DNA of 64,000 nt from Granulicella sibirica (GCF_004115155.1 NZ_RDSM01000006.1:62001-126000), one strand, 5' to 3'; positions 27,398 through 36,416 are shown, numbered from the stretch's first letter. Translations and numbers: made by a program. The notes: generated by a model from the sequence alone, not told the origin.

Positions 27398-28157
27398 GCG
27401 TGGTGATTTCCTCAGTCATTGGAGTCGCTGGAGTTGATTCTTCCACAAGCAGGCTGATGGCCCTGCGGTATCCGTGCAGAGTTCCTACATCGACATAGGC
27501 CTCTCCAGCGTGGACGCCCACGGCCTGGCCACCCTCTGCGATGTAGGCATTGACCAGCGTCCCAAGGTACTCATCCCCGCGTTCCGGACGCAACCAGAGC
27601 TGATGAAGCGCATGGAAGATTGTGCCGGGCATCCGAATCGCTCCCCAGATCCAACCAGATGTAGCGTTTTTCTGCTTCACCTCAATGTGCTGGACGGAGC
27701 CATCAGTTTGCGTAACGACCGCGTCGAAAAACTCCGGATGCTCGGACGGGAACAGCAGGAAGGCAAGCCGGCCTGGCGGAAGCTGAGTAAAACCGTTCTC
27801 CGGAGTCCAGATGGTGTCCGGCAGGCCGATCAGTACCTCTTCATCCGGCCGCACGAACGGAATGGCACGGAAGACCGCGTCGCAGAGTCCTCCTGGTGCA
27901 GGTTGCACCACATACGCGATGTCCGCTCCCCACAGGCGTCCGCCATAGTACTCCAGGATGTCCGTCTTACCGGGCGAGATCACAAAGCAGAGGCGCGTCG
28001 CTCCGGCTGCAATCATGCGTTCCACAAGATACTCCGAGACAGCGCGCGGACGCTCATGATCGCCTTCGATGCGGCTGCCCACAGGGAGCAGCTCCTTGGA
28101 AAAGGCCAGTGGCTGGATGCGGCTGCCCGCACCCGCGGCCGGAATGATGCCCCACAT
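27369..28157 (-). CDS. Sugar-phosphate nucleotidyltransferase
   Basis: 262 residues. MWGIIPAAGAGSRIQPLAFSKELLPV carries the nucleotide-binding G-x-G-x-R-x(n)-K signature of NDP-sugar pyrophosphorylases; LIGLPDTIW supplies the metal-binding Asp and GEAYVDVGTLHGY the second Asp region. It would activate a sugar-1-phosphate for the glycosyltransferases. I chose ATG 28157, with AAAGGAG upstream; a longer frame to 28379 sits inside the neighbouring CgeB gene. The CgeB-like frame overlaps its 5' end by 104 bases, which is unusual. Confidence 0.88.
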   Translation of the reverse strand: MWGIIPAAGAGSRIQPLAFSKELLPVGSRIEGDHERPRAVSEYLVERMIAAGATRLCFVISPGKTDILEYYGGRLWGADIAYVVQPAPGGLCDAVFRAIPFVRPDEEVLIGLPDTIWTPENGFTQLPPGRLAFLLFPSEHPEFFDAVVTQTDGSVQHIEVKQKNATSGWIWGAIRMPGTIFHALHQLWLRPERGDEYLGTLVNAYIAEGGQAVGVHAGEAYVDVGTLHGYRRAISLLVEESTPATPMTEEITTHARYATPLA

Positions 28158-29268
28158 GCAAGACGCTCCTTTTGCTAGCTGTTGGCGTGAGATGCGACTT
28201 CGATCGAACGGAGTTGCAGATACGCTCCAGTTCCCCAACGCGGCAGAGACCGGTGTGATCCTGAAGGGTACGGGCACGTGCGGCAAGGGCGATCTGCTGG
28301 AGTTCCTGATCCGACAAGGAGAGGGTTTGCACCACCTGCTCTGCGCTTTCAACAGGAAGAATCTCTTTGCCGGGAACAAAGAAGCTTTCCAGACCCTCCC
28401 AGGTGTCGGTCAGAAGCGGAGCGCCGCAGGCGGCTGCTTCAAACAGGCGGCCGGAGGGACAGAAGCCATACGCGGCCATCACGCCCCGTGTCACATTCAA
28501 TGTAGCCCGGCAGGAGGAGAAGAACGCGGGATGGGTCGCGGGCGGCACATGGCGCACAAAGAAGACGTTTGGCAACCACGGGAAGGTCTCGGGATACTGG
28601 GCACCGCCAATCAGGAAGCGCTCTTGCGGCAAAACAGAGGCTGGATCCAGGAAGAGCGTCTTAAGCGCCTGCTGGCGGTCCGCCGCATAGGTTCCAAGGT
28701 AAGACAGATTGGCGCGCAGCTCCTGCTGTGGGGGTACGGGACGATGATGATCTGGATCGACCGAGCCATAAAGCGGGAGCGCAAGACGGGCTCCCAGGCG
28801 GGTCCGCAGCTCATTGAGGGCACGGCCGCCCGTGTAGCTTAGCACCAGGTCAAAGTCACCGAGCCCTTGCGGCGGCAGGTACTCGACGGTGGATTTGGCG
28901 CTCAGCGCGTTCAGCGTAACCGGCGTGTCCAGGTCGTAGAAGCTCTTGATCGACGCGCGGCTCTCCAGCATCAACTGAGCGGCAGCCCGGCCGTCAGGAC
29001 AGAAGCTGGTGGAGAGTGCCAGGTCAGCGTGGTCCAGATCCCGCCGTGCTGCTGGAGCGATGTCTTCAAAGTGACGATAGAGGATGAGCCTACCGCCGGG
29101 AGGAAGCTCCATGAGATCCCGCGTGTCCGCATAGTAGGAGACATCGCGCTCATAGAAGGAGACGGTGTGTCTTCTCTCCAGCAGCGCCTTGACCAGCGAG
29201 CGCCAGAGCGTGGCATGGCCGTTTCCCCAGGAGGATGAGATGGTCAGGCCGAAGATCACAACATGCAT
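28054..29268 (-). CDS. CgeB-like glycosyltransferase (third of three), with overlong C-terminus
   Basis: 404 residues. GLTISSSWGNGHATLWRSLVKAL at the start, SFYDLDTPVTLNAL, LSYTGGRALNELRTRLGAR, and donor block SGRLFEAAACGAPLLTDTWE. Paralogue of 23907-24974. The enzyme should end near LERICNSV at about residue 363; the last 40 residues are Ser/His/Gly-rich, overlap the nucleotidyltransferase start by 104 bases, and look like readthrough after loss of the native stop by a small deletion. Activity is probably unaffected because the fold is complete. First gene of the glycan part of the minus operon, 12 bases after the Nramp-like stop region. Confidence 0.84.
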   Translation of the reverse strand: MHVVIFGLTISSSWGNGHATLWRSLVKALLERRHTVSFYERDVSYYADTRDLMELPPGGRLILYRHFEDIAPAARRDLDHADLALSTSFCPDGRAAAQLMLESRASIKSFYDLDTPVTLNALSAKSTVEYLPPQGLGDFDLVLSYTGGRALNELRTRLGARLALPLYGSVDPDHHRPVPPQQELRANLSYLGTYAADRQQALKTLFLDPASVLPQERFLIGGAQYPETFPWLPNVFFVRHVPPATHPAFFSSCRATLNVTRGVMAAYGFCPSGRLFEAAACGAPLLTDTWEGLESFFVPGKEILPVESAEQVVQTLSLSDQELQQIALAARARTLQDHTGLCRVGELERICNSVRSKSHLTPTASKRSVLHVGHHSGRGCGQPHPATGLFQGAAPCGQPHRRRS

Positions 29269-29280
29269 GGGCGGATTTCC

Positions 29281-30546
29281 TTAGTGTTTGAACAGTGAGA
29301 TCACCAAAGCGATGGAGGCGGAGAAGATCACGGCGGTCGTCACCCAGCCAAGCGCATTGACGACAGGGCCGTTTACCCGGTCTCCCATAATCGCAGGCCG
29401 GTTTGTCAGGATCATGATCAGCAGCATGAGCGGCGGAGTGGAAAAACCTTGCACGATTCCGGCAAAGACAAGCGCGCGCATGGGGTTGATGCCGGCAAAG
29501 TTGATGGCCATGGCAACAAGCGTGAAGAGAGCGATCGCGCCATAGAACTTCTTCGCCTGCCGCGGCTTGTAGGACAGGCCATTCTTCCATCCCATGATCT
29601 GGCATAGATCATAGGCCGCGCCAGTCGTCATGACGGGCACTGCCAGAAAACCCACCACGACAAAGCCCAAGGCGAACAGCAGGCTGGCAGCCTTGCCGGC
29701 GAGCGGACGAAGCGCTTCGGCAGCCTCGGTCGCAGAGGCAATCTGGTGATGGCCGCGGATAAACAGGGTCGCGGCCGTGGAGAGGATGATGAAGTACATG
29801 ACGGCATTGGAAAACAGCATGCCGAACAGCACATCCCATAGCGATGACCTCAGCTCCGCGGTCGTCGCTCCGCGGCGCGTGACGGCCGTCGTCTTCCCGG
29901 CTTCGACCTTCTCTTCCACCTCTTCGTTGGACTGCCACGTGTAGAGGTACGCGGACAGCGAAGTGCCGATGATCGCCACGAGGATGGCCAGCGTGTCGCG
30001 GTCAAAGTGAATGCTGGGAACGAACGTCCCGCGCACCACCTGCGGCAGGGAAGGGTGGGCTAACAGCGCGGATCCCACATAGGCGAGCAAAGAGAGCGCC
30101 AGCACACGCAATACATTCCGGATAAAGGAGTATGTCCCCCAGATCTGAAAGACCAGCGCGAGCGCGGAGATACTCATCACCAGAGTCCAGCCAGGAAGGT
30201 GGATCAACAGCCCGAGCCCAGCCGCCATGCCTCCGATATCGGCTCCCGCCTCAATAATGTTGCCAATCAGAACGCCGATCAGGATCAGGTAAACGAGCGC
30301 GCGCGGCGCCTGGTTGCGCAAGACTGAGAAGAGTCCCTGTCCCGTCACGAGGCCGAGCTTGCCGGACAGATAAACGACGGCCACCATCATCGGCAGCGTG
30401 ACGGGCGCCGTCCACAAGGCTGCGTACCCCAGTTGAGCCCCAGCCTGAGCGTAGGTGCCGATGGCCGAACAGTCATCATCCGCGGCGCCGGTGATCAGGC
30501 CCAGTCCGACAGAGCGCATTATGGAACGTTTGGATAGGTTTGCCAT
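29281..30546 (-). CDS. Nramp-related divalent metal transporter
   Basis: 421 residues, about 11 membrane helices. The N-terminal GLGLITGAADDDCSAIGTYAQAGAQLGYAALW is the helix-1 motif of the Nramp-related branch, where canonical Nramp has DPGN; the later LFALGFVVVGFLAVPVMTTGAAYDL corresponds to helix 6, lacking the classic MPH. So Mn/Fe transport is not assured; Mg or Al transport is known for divergent relatives. I chose ATG 30546; the extra 52 residues to 30702 show no conservation. Transcribed first in the minus operon, 12 bases before the CgeB gene; a metal supply for the locus's enzymes is possible. Confidence 0.85.
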   Translation of the reverse strand: MANLSKRSIMRSVGLGLITGAADDDCSAIGTYAQAGAQLGYAALWTAPVTLPMMVAVVYLSGKLGLVTGQGLFSVLRNQAPRALVYLILIGVLIGNIIEAGADIGGMAAGLGLLIHLPGWTLVMSISALALVFQIWGTYSFIRNVLRVLALSLLAYVGSALLAHPSLPQVVRGTFVPSIHFDRDTLAILVAIIGTSLSAYLYTWQSNEEVEEKVEAGKTTAVTRRGATTAELRSSLWDVLFGMLFSNAVMYFIILSTAATLFIRGHHQIASATEAAEALRPLAGKAASLLFALGFVVVGFLAVPVMTTGAAYDLCQIMGWKNGLSYKPRQAKKFYGAIALFTLVAMAINFAGINPMRALVFAGIVQGFSTPPLMLLIMILTNRPAIMGDRVNGPVVNALGWVTTAVIFSASIALVISLFKH

Positions 30547-30795
30547 GGTCGTTTCAAGCCACGGCGTTCGGGCCTTCCGAGAAGTAGATGTGAGAGGGCG
30601 ATGGAAAGTTGGGTGGCGTTTCGAATGGAGCAACCATGCGTATCGAACGGGTTCCTGCACCGGAATCATCGACGAAGCGATGATAGTGGAGGAAGCGATC
30701 ATCTCGCGGCGTCCTGCTGCTCTGGGGTAATGGGATGGTCCGTCGTCTTCAAGTCAGGTATGGCAGCATGGAGACCAGTACAGGAGGATTCTCCC

Positions 30796-30864
30796 ATGAA
30801 GGTACACGTTTGCGGCGTCGACATCGGCAAGACGGTCTGCTACACGCCCAACGCGTCCAGTTGA
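30796..30864 (+). mobile_element. IS110-family transposase N-terminal scrap
   Basis: Twenty-two codons from ATG 30796 (AGGAGG upstream): MKVHVCGVDIGKTVCYTPN, then a stop. The VHV-GVDIGKTV opening is the IS110 N-terminus with the first catalytic Asp. Nothing more of the element is recognisable. Together with 15449-15716 it brackets the glycan locus. Confidence 0.65.
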
Positions 30865-31074
30865 AGAGCCTTGTTATAAACGGCCACTGCGGCGGCAAAT
30901 GCCTTTACGCCGCTGCAGGGCTGGTAGTTCATCGGACAGGAGGCAATCACTCCGGAAGCGAAAGGCTTAAACAGCCGCTCTCCGCATAACAGAACGGCAT
31001 CTAATCTCATATTCACCCGTACGAGCTCCTGGCAACCCCCTTGTACCAATCTTCATCTCCGGGAGCAACATTTT

Positions 31075-31869
31075 ATGCGCTTTGCTACGATCGGTTTCTG
31101 CCTTGCTGCTCTTGCAAGCTCCGAATATTCTTCAGTCTTGACGGCCGAACCAATTCCCGTCCGCTACCCTCAGGGATCAAGTCATGGTTTCGTCGCTCTG
31201 AAAACCCTCGACGGTAAGACCATCGCCACGGGAGAGTCGACTCAGACTGTAAGCCGTGGCAAGGTTACCTCTCGGTTGGTGTTCCGCTTCAAGGACGGCT
31301 CCGTTGATGATGACGTTACCGTCTTCACCCAGCAAGGTTTTTTTCGTCTCCTTAGCGACCATCACATACAACGAGGTCCATCATTTCCAAAGCGATCAAC
31401 TTCCTGATCGACATGACGAGCGGCGATCTCACCTTTCAAGTCAGAGGACGGCACCATTTCGAAAGAGCATATGGATTTGCCTTCTGACGTGTCCAACGGT
31501 CTCCCACCGAACCTGCTGCTGAACATATCTCTCGGCACACCCGAGACGAAGATCGCCTATATCGCCCCTGGGAAAAAGCCGCGCTTAATTCACCTGTCCA
31601 TCAAACCGTCAGGAACGCAGCCGTTCCGCGTGGGTGAATTCCGCCGCAAGGCTACAGACTTCACAATCCACGTAGAGCTGGGTGGAATTGCCGGAGTTGT
31701 CGCACCCATCATCGGAAGACAGCCCTCGGACTATCCCTTTTGGCTTCAAGACGGAGTGCCGCCGGTCTTTATTCGAGAAGAAGGCCTCTGTACGAAGGTG
31801 GACCGATCTGGAGGCTCGAACAGATCAGTCCGTCATTTAGATAGAAACCCAGCTACACAAGCGCCATGA
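31075..31869 (+). pseudogene. Frameshifted secreted protein of unknown family
   Basis: A signal-peptide-like start (MRFATIGFCLAALASSEYSS) leads into a beta-rich domain (ATGESTQTVSRGKVTSRLVFRF, FTQQGFFRLLSDH). Reading then needs a one-base shift near 31390 (KAINFLIDMTSGDLTFQ in the second frame) and a reverse shift near 31430 (SEDGTISKEHMDLPSDVSNG), after which the original frame continues to IGRQPSDYPFWLQDG. A third shift near 31785 would give GPLYEGGPIWRLEQ. I recall similar conserved hypothetical proteins in Acidobacteria, function unknown. Three indels suggest a dead gene unless they are sequencing errors. Confidence 0.7.
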
Positions 31870-31923
31870 AGGCCTACGATGCTTTGCACTCTCGCGGTAA
31901 CAATTACCCGAGAGGGGACTTAC

Positions 31924-32172
31924 ATGCTGCGAATAGCCGGCAGCACAGCCTCGGGAGCATCTGGAACAGGCGGTAGGGACTTAAAGCACTACTCGACGGC
32001 CGATGCGCTCTTCGTCGATCTTCATGCGTTCGGACTTGGCCGCGATGTGGTCGCTGCAGCCGCTCTAGAGTTGAAGAATCCCGAGGTTAGAAAGCGTTTT
32101 CGAAAATTCGCCGACAATGTGCAAATTCCATTCAATCTGCTGGAGCAGGATGAGATTCATCTTTTCGATTAA
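31924..32172 (+). CDS. Small hypothetical protein
   Basis: 82 residues from ATG 31924 (GAGGGGAC upstream). The C-terminal half is helical (DVVAAAALELKNPEVRKRFRKFADNV) and acidic at the end (LLEQDEIHLFD). No signal peptide or membrane segment. I do not recognise the family. Intact but lying between two broken genes. Confidence 0.5.
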   Translation: MLRIAGSTASGASGTGGRDLKHYSTADALFVDLHAFGLGRDVVAAAALELKNPEVRKRFRKFADNVQIPFNLLEQDEIHLFD

Positions 32173-32225
32173 GTTGTTGCCAAGCAGGGCGCAAGTCGAA
32201 TGGTGTTTCATCGCGGAGGAAAGCC

Positions 32226-32756
32226 ATGGATAAGCTTACGGACCAAGGGACCAGCGATCGAAAGGCATCGTTGCGGACGTACTTGCGGGATCACGTCGCG
32301 GGTGCGGCACCACGCCGTTGAACTTCTTGAGGCGTTGAAAGAACTATATGCAGGCGGGACCCTTGGAATTATTTGCGAGTGAACTGCTCCAGCAGGCCGA
32401 GGAAGACCTAGCCGTTCGTAAGCAGCTAGCAGCAAGTGCTGGAGCGGACGACTTTCAATTGAAAGAGATTGGGGGATGGATCGGGAAAGGTTAGTCGCCT
32501 AAAGCTGGCACATCTCGGTGACCCGTTCAACAGTTCGAGGCTCTGGAGTTCCTGTGTCTAGGCATACTCGGGAAGCGAGCTCGGTGGAGAGCGTGAGTTC
32601 AATTTCACACCAATACCCTGAACTGGCAAGCGTCGAGTTCGCTACTCTGATCGAATCAGCAGGAGCCCAATATGCAGCACGGAGAACATGCGACTTAAAG
32701 CAGCTGCTCAAGTGCTCGGAGAGGATGTTCAGGCCCTGGATCTAGCCGCTGGATAG
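32226..32756 (+). pseudogene. Multiply frameshifted helical protein remnant
   Basis: Pieces of one protein of about 175 residues in changing frames: MDKLTDQGTSDRKASLRTYL, HAVELLEALKELYAGG, LELFASELLQQAEEDLAVRK / QLKEIGGWIGKG, RLKLAHLGDPFN, FEALEFLCLGILGKRARW, YPELASVEFATLIESAGAQY, and AAAQVLGEDVQALDLAAG. The order and motifs (ELL-EAEED, FEALEFL-LGI-GK--LWRAL) match a ferritin-like helical family that I remember as conserved hypothetical. At least five shifts; not functional. Confidence 0.65.
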
Positions 32757-32827
32757 GGAGAACACTTCGAAGCCTCGGAGGCGATCTTCTCCGACAGGCG
32801 TTCGAGCCACTATCGGTAGCTGTCGCG

Positions 32828-33379
32828 TTACTTGAGCCTGGCTATTACATGACGTGGGGCCAAAAGAAGAAGATCCAGGGAGATGCGCGGCAGCGACTGA
32901 AGATCATGCCGTACGGTGGTAGCTTCGGCACCGCCCAACATCGCTCCGTGGCGCATGGCGTACCAGCTGTAGAAAGCCGTTGGTGCCGCAAAGCCAAGGG
33001 ATACAAGGAAGCCGGCACTTTGATGTGGGGTTCCGGAATAGTGGTGGATGACCGCTTGCGCGAGAGTCATCAGCCCGGGGAGACCTATGCAGAGAATTAG
33101 TGCCGTAGCCCAAAGGGGCTTTGCGGCCCGCAATTGCTGTGAGACTGCTCCGATGAGGCCACCAGCGAAGACAGCGTAGACCGCTTCAACGAGCATGGCT
33201 TTCGTGGCAGCAGCGTGCCCAGATTGAAAGTTGGTTGCGAAAAAAGCGAGGGCCCGAACCACTGCGCTGCAAGCGGCCGCCTTCCAACTCCAAGGCGGAA
33301 CTATCGTTCGAATTGGATCCCGAATAATGACGGAAAGAGCCTGCCGAAGATCTTCGGGTGGGTTTAGATGTCGCATCAC
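32828..33379 (-). CDS. Hypothetical multi-pass membrane protein
   Basis: 183 residues with four hydrophobic segments (AAACSAVVRALAFFATNF, LVEAVYAVFAGGLIGAV, PLWATALILCIGLPGLMTLA, SAGFLVSLGFAAPTAFYSWY). The soluble N-terminus (HLNPPEDLRQALSVIIRDP) and C-terminus are short. No domain recognised. No good ribosome site was seen, and no partner gene is adjacent. An intact frame within a decayed region supports it being real. Confidence 0.55.
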   Translation of the reverse strand: MMRHLNPPEDLRQALSVIIRDPIRTIVPPWSWKAAACSAVVRALAFFATNFQSGHAAATKAMLVEAVYAVFAGGLIGAVSQQLRAAKPLWATALILCIGLPGLMTLAQAVIHHYSGTPHQSAGFLVSLGFAAPTAFYSWYAMRHGAMLGGAEATTVRHDLQSLPRISLDLLLLAPRHVIARLK

Positions 33380-33628
33380 AACAACGTTTGATGAGCAACG
33401 TGGATGCCAAGGCGATTAAAGGATCAAATGTCAAATTCCCAGTGTTCCGTCATTCGTCAGGTCACATGTTCGTCACGGTTGCGCTTGAATGAAAGTCGTA
33501 TCTCCACGCGTCTGAGAAACGTGGGCGGCTAGTCACCGGCGAAAGGACGTAGCAGACGATTCTGCAGCTTAGAGCGCACACCTTCTGTCCGCTTCTAAGA
33601 TCGCGGGAGGCTCGACGCAATCCACCGG

Positions 33629-34291
33629 CTACCTATCCTTCTGCGTCGTGCCCGGGAACATCAATTCGTTGTCCACGCTGAACGCACCCGGCGTCGAGTT
33701 CGCCTGCATGGATGCGATGTTGGCATCGCTCTCCTGGTCCACCACACCGGTCAGCGTCACGTGGCCGTTGTTCACGATGATGTGGATCGCGTGATAGCCG
33801 CGCGGCGGATCCTGGGTAATGCCGCCCGCCATGCGTGCAACAGAAGGGAAGTCTCCAAAACCCACGGGGCTGCCCGAGTACTTCCGTAGGGCAGGCTGAC
33901 CGTAGATACGGCGGTACACCCCTATGCGAATGCGGTCATCGTTAGGCGAATTCGGCAGCACAACAATCTGATTGTCCACACCAGCTACGCCAGAGATGCC
34001 CTTCACTGTCTTCTCGGCGTCGCTCTTCAACACCGGCTGCGAAGCGTAGCCGCGCAACACGATCGTCTTGCCCTGGATGCCGAATGACAGCGAATCGAAC
34101 ACACTGTAGTTTGGCAGGCTTAGCAGCTTGTGCCGGACCTCCTGCACGATGCGGGTCGCATCTTCCTGTGACCACGTATTCGTGTTGTAAGCCTTGTCCT
34201 CGGTCTGTGCGGCAGCAGCATTCTGCGCAGTCGCGCCCACGCACGGCATTAGTAGCGCCGCGCCCAACAACATCGCTCCAGTACGAGTCAT
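33629..34291 (-). CDS. Periplasmic BON-domain protein
   Basis: 220 residues with a signal peptide (MTRTGAMLLGAALLMPCVGATAQ). Two BON domains follow: VRHKLLSLPNYSVFDSLSFGIQGKTIVLRGYASQPVLKSDAEKTVKGI-type sequence with GVAGVDNQIVVLP, and later IHIIVNNGHVTLTGVVDQESDANIAS. These domains bind phospholipid or peptidoglycan components and occur in osmotic-stress proteins such as OsmY. Start set at ATG 34291 at the signal peptide rather than 34363. Monocistronic by spacing. Confidence 0.85.
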   Translation of the reverse strand: MTRTGAMLLGAALLMPCVGATAQNAAAAQTEDKAYNTNTWSQEDATRIVQEVRHKLLSLPNYSVFDSLSFGIQGKTIVLRGYASQPVLKSDAEKTVKGISGVAGVDNQIVVLPNSPNDDRIRIGVYRRIYGQPALRKYSGSPVGFGDFPSVARMAGGITQDPPRGYHAIHIIVNNGHVTLTGVVDQESDANIASMQANSTPGAFSVDNELMFPGTTQKDR

Positions 34292-34521
34292 GATCGCTAT
34301 CTCCAATGAAATAGACCCAAAACACCAGAATGAGTTGCGTTGGAGGGATCCTGTGGCTCTCAACTATACAGAAGGAAGCTTATCGGTGCCGGGCGTGCTC
34401 ATGACAGCGATCCAAGCGATGCGCTGACATTGGGTCAGACTGTGAGCGTACTCACAATTGATGGGCCAACCACTATAGGGCAGCTCGGCATCTGGCACAT
34501 AAAACTGAGCGCCGCAGTCTT

Positions 34522-35118
34522 CTATGAAATCACACGTTGATCCGACGTTCCTGAGTTGGGGAAGTACCTGGTCGTAAAGATTCCGCTCTGAATGTGTACT
34601 TCACTTCGGTGTTCCTCTCCAAAGGCAGAGAAATAAAAGAACAGCAAATTGACGTCGCCCTCGCTTGCCAGAGTTCCGGTGAACACTGCTCCAGGACCAA
34701 GAACAAACGTCTGTGAACCAAACTGGTGTTCGGTGTTCTGGTTCCACGGCATCTGCCAGCGAATGTCGAACGCAGCTCCGCCACCCTGATTCTGCATCGT
34801 GAACCGTATGAGCCCCTCAACTGCTTCAAGAGAGCTCATTACCAAGATCGGTCTCATTTGCTCTCGGGTATGGAGCTCTGTAACCTCGATCTGGGCCTGT
34901 GAAATCTTGATCTGTGCTTGTGAGACTCGGATTTGCTCCTGAGAGATTTCGATTTGCCGTTCAGAGATTCGAACCTGGGTTTGCGAGGCTAGGACCTGCT
35001 CCTTGGCAGCCTTGGCGTAATCGATCAGGTACTTAAGAGAACCCAAGGCCGCCAATGCAGTGACCCACTCTGGCAGGGTTCCCATGGATATGAAATGCTC
35101 CAAGTTGCCTCTCCTCAT
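34522..35118 (-). CDS. Hypothetical protein with 7-residue repeat coiled coil
   Basis: 198 residues. A hydrophobic segment near the N-terminus (WVTALAALGSLKYLI) is followed by six tandem 7-residue units of the type (S/A)QxQI(K/R/E)(I/V) at about residues 43-80, giving a regular amphipathic helix. A beta-rich C-terminal domain follows (IRFTMQNQGGGAAFDIRW, FVLGPGAVFTGTL). This resembles membrane-anchored proteins with a cytoplasmic coiled coil and beta sandwich. An internal ATG at 35085 is an alternative start. Function unknown. Confidence 0.6.
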   Translation of the reverse strand: MRRGNLEHFISMGTLPEWVTALAALGSLKYLIDYAKAAKEQVLASQTQVRISERQIEISQEQIRVSQAQIKISQAQIEVTELHTREQMRPILVMSSLEAVEGLIRFTMQNQGGGAAFDIRWQMPWNQNTEHQFGSQTFVLGPGAVFTGTLASEGDVNLLFFYFSAFGEEHRSEVHIQSGIFTTRYFPNSGTSDQRVIS

Positions 35119-35198
35119 GACAGTTTACTGATGTAAATAGATTTGAGAACTCCAAGTCACTCAACGGAAGTAAGCATACATGTAGAGTTGGGCATACT

Positions 35199-35610
35199 CT
35201 ATGGAGAGCTCTCCTCACTGAATAACGGTTTCGAGCCTCGCCAATAGTTCGGTGGGATGAATAGGAGGCCTGCCGCGACCTCATGATCGTCATCGACCTT
35301 CAGACCTAAACCTCTAAGCAAGGCTCGCTTCGTCTCATCCTTGACCGGCTGCTCTCCGCCGTCGATGGTAGGAACAACTCCCTGAAGACTGACCACACGC
35401 GCCAATTGTTCTAGCTTGCTCATCCCCATCCTCGAGTTGTGTCATCGCAGGTTCCGGAGTCCTGATGGATTTGGAGTTGATGGAATTCACCGACTTTCAC
35501 GAGCGTTGTGATGCGGGGGATGGAGGTGACGTAACCTGCAAGGGCGAGCTGCAGCTCGGAGGACCCCTGCAAACGGAAGGTAAGCCGCAACCCCGCGAAT
35601 TCCTCTCCCA
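35199..35610 (-). pseudogene. Decayed second treZ-malQ junction
   Basis: Reading leftward, 35600-35520 encodes GLRLTFRLQGSSELQLALAG, which lines up with the C-terminal beta domain of the intact TreZ (VVVRFSNTEDDMQLVLAANL). Then from ATG 35423 a frame begins MSKLEQLARVVSLQGVVPT, DETKRALLRGLGL, which lines up with the MalQ N-terminus at 268 (MSNLVKLAQLLGIQDVIPT, DATRRSLLKSVGI). Both frames stop soon. The gene order matches the intact pair at 1-2145, so this is the scar of a former treZ-malQ operon, deleted on both sides. Confidence 0.75.
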
Positions 35611-35662
35611 TGTGTCGGCAGGAAGACAGAAGCCGCCTTATGGCATTTGTAAAAAGGTTTGA

Positions 35663-35851
35663 ATGCAGCCTCCCACCCTAGCTCACCATCCAAATTGCGA
35701 TGCAGTAGAAGCACTCACCATAAACCACCGCGAAGTCAGAGCCTGGGCGGACTCACAGGGAATCGTTCCTACGTGGATGGTTCTTGCTTTCAGAGCAACA
35801 TACGCAAAGGAGAAAAATGCGAAAAGTCCTCCAACACGCCAGCATGCTTAG
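35663..35851 (+). CDS. Short DUF-type fragment with IRxWA motif
   Basis: 62 residues. TINHREVRAWADSQGIVPTW matches the N-terminal motif of the family of the gene at 37542 (MNIRAWADAKDILPVEL), whose members commonly neighbour YciF-like proteins. The rest diverges and the frame ends in the 5' part of the next gene, so it is either a truncated remnant or a diverged short version. No ribosome site of note. Confidence 0.4.
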   Translation: MQPPTLAHHPNCDAVEALTINHREVRAWADSQGIVPTWMVLAFRATYAKEKNAKSPPTRQHA

Positions 35852-36287
35852 CTCACCCTCAGCAGGTCCAGATTGGATCGACCTGTTGAGTCTCGCGACT
35901 GCAGAACTTTCCTCTGAGGACCCGGCTTTCCCGGTTGAGAACGCTTTAGAGCCGGGAGCAACTAGAGGATTCCGCGCCGGAATGCCTGGTCTCCAGAGCA
36001 TCCGGCTGACTTTCGATCATCCCAGGCCCATCCGCAAGATCCGACTGGAGTTTGAAGAAGAAACCACAAGCCGCTCACAAGAATTCACGCTCGCCGTGAC
36101 CCACGCAGACGGTTCAAGACGAGAGATCATCCGCCAGCAATGGAGCTTCAGCCCGGGCAGTTCAACCACAGAGGTAGAGGAGTACACGGTCCAATTGGAC
36201 AATGTACTTTCGTTCGAACTCATTGTTGATCCTGGGCGCCATGACAAGAATGTCTTCGTCACCTTGAAGACATTGAGGATTGCTTGA
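35817..36287 (+). CDS. F5/8-type (discoidin-like) carbohydrate-binding protein
   Basis: 156 residues from ATG 35817, with AAAGGAG five bases upstream. The sequence fits a single beta-sandwich: AELSSEDPAFPVENALEPG, GLQSIRLTFDHPRPIRKIRLEFEE, QEFTLAVTHADGSRREIIRQQW, and the terminal VFVTLKTLRIA. This resembles coagulation-factor 5/8 C domains that bind glycans. No signal peptide, so cytoplasmic; I recall acidobacterial homologues next to manganese catalase, which follows here in broken form. Precise ligand unknown. Confidence 0.72.
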   Translation: MRKVLQHASMLSSPSAGPDWIDLLSLATAELSSEDPAFPVENALEPGATRGFRAGMPGLQSIRLTFDHPRPIRKIRLEFEEETTSRSQEFTLAVTHADGSRREIIRQQWSFSPGSSTTEVEEYTVQLDNVLSFELIVDPGRHDKNVFVTLKTLRIA

Positions 36288-36416
36288 GAATCGGCGCCCT
36301 CAACAGAACGGCTACTCGCGCGTTTGGCTGCCTTAGATACCGAGCGCGAGCATCTGGGTCTTCGCTTAGATCTCCGCCCCCGCGCCCGGCTCGTAGTGCT
36401 AAGGCTTCGTCAATCC

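Noticed and set aside
30840..31049. Minus-strand frame after the IS110 scrap
   Set aside because: No family resemblance and no ribosome site; could be the tail of a lost gene but unsupported.
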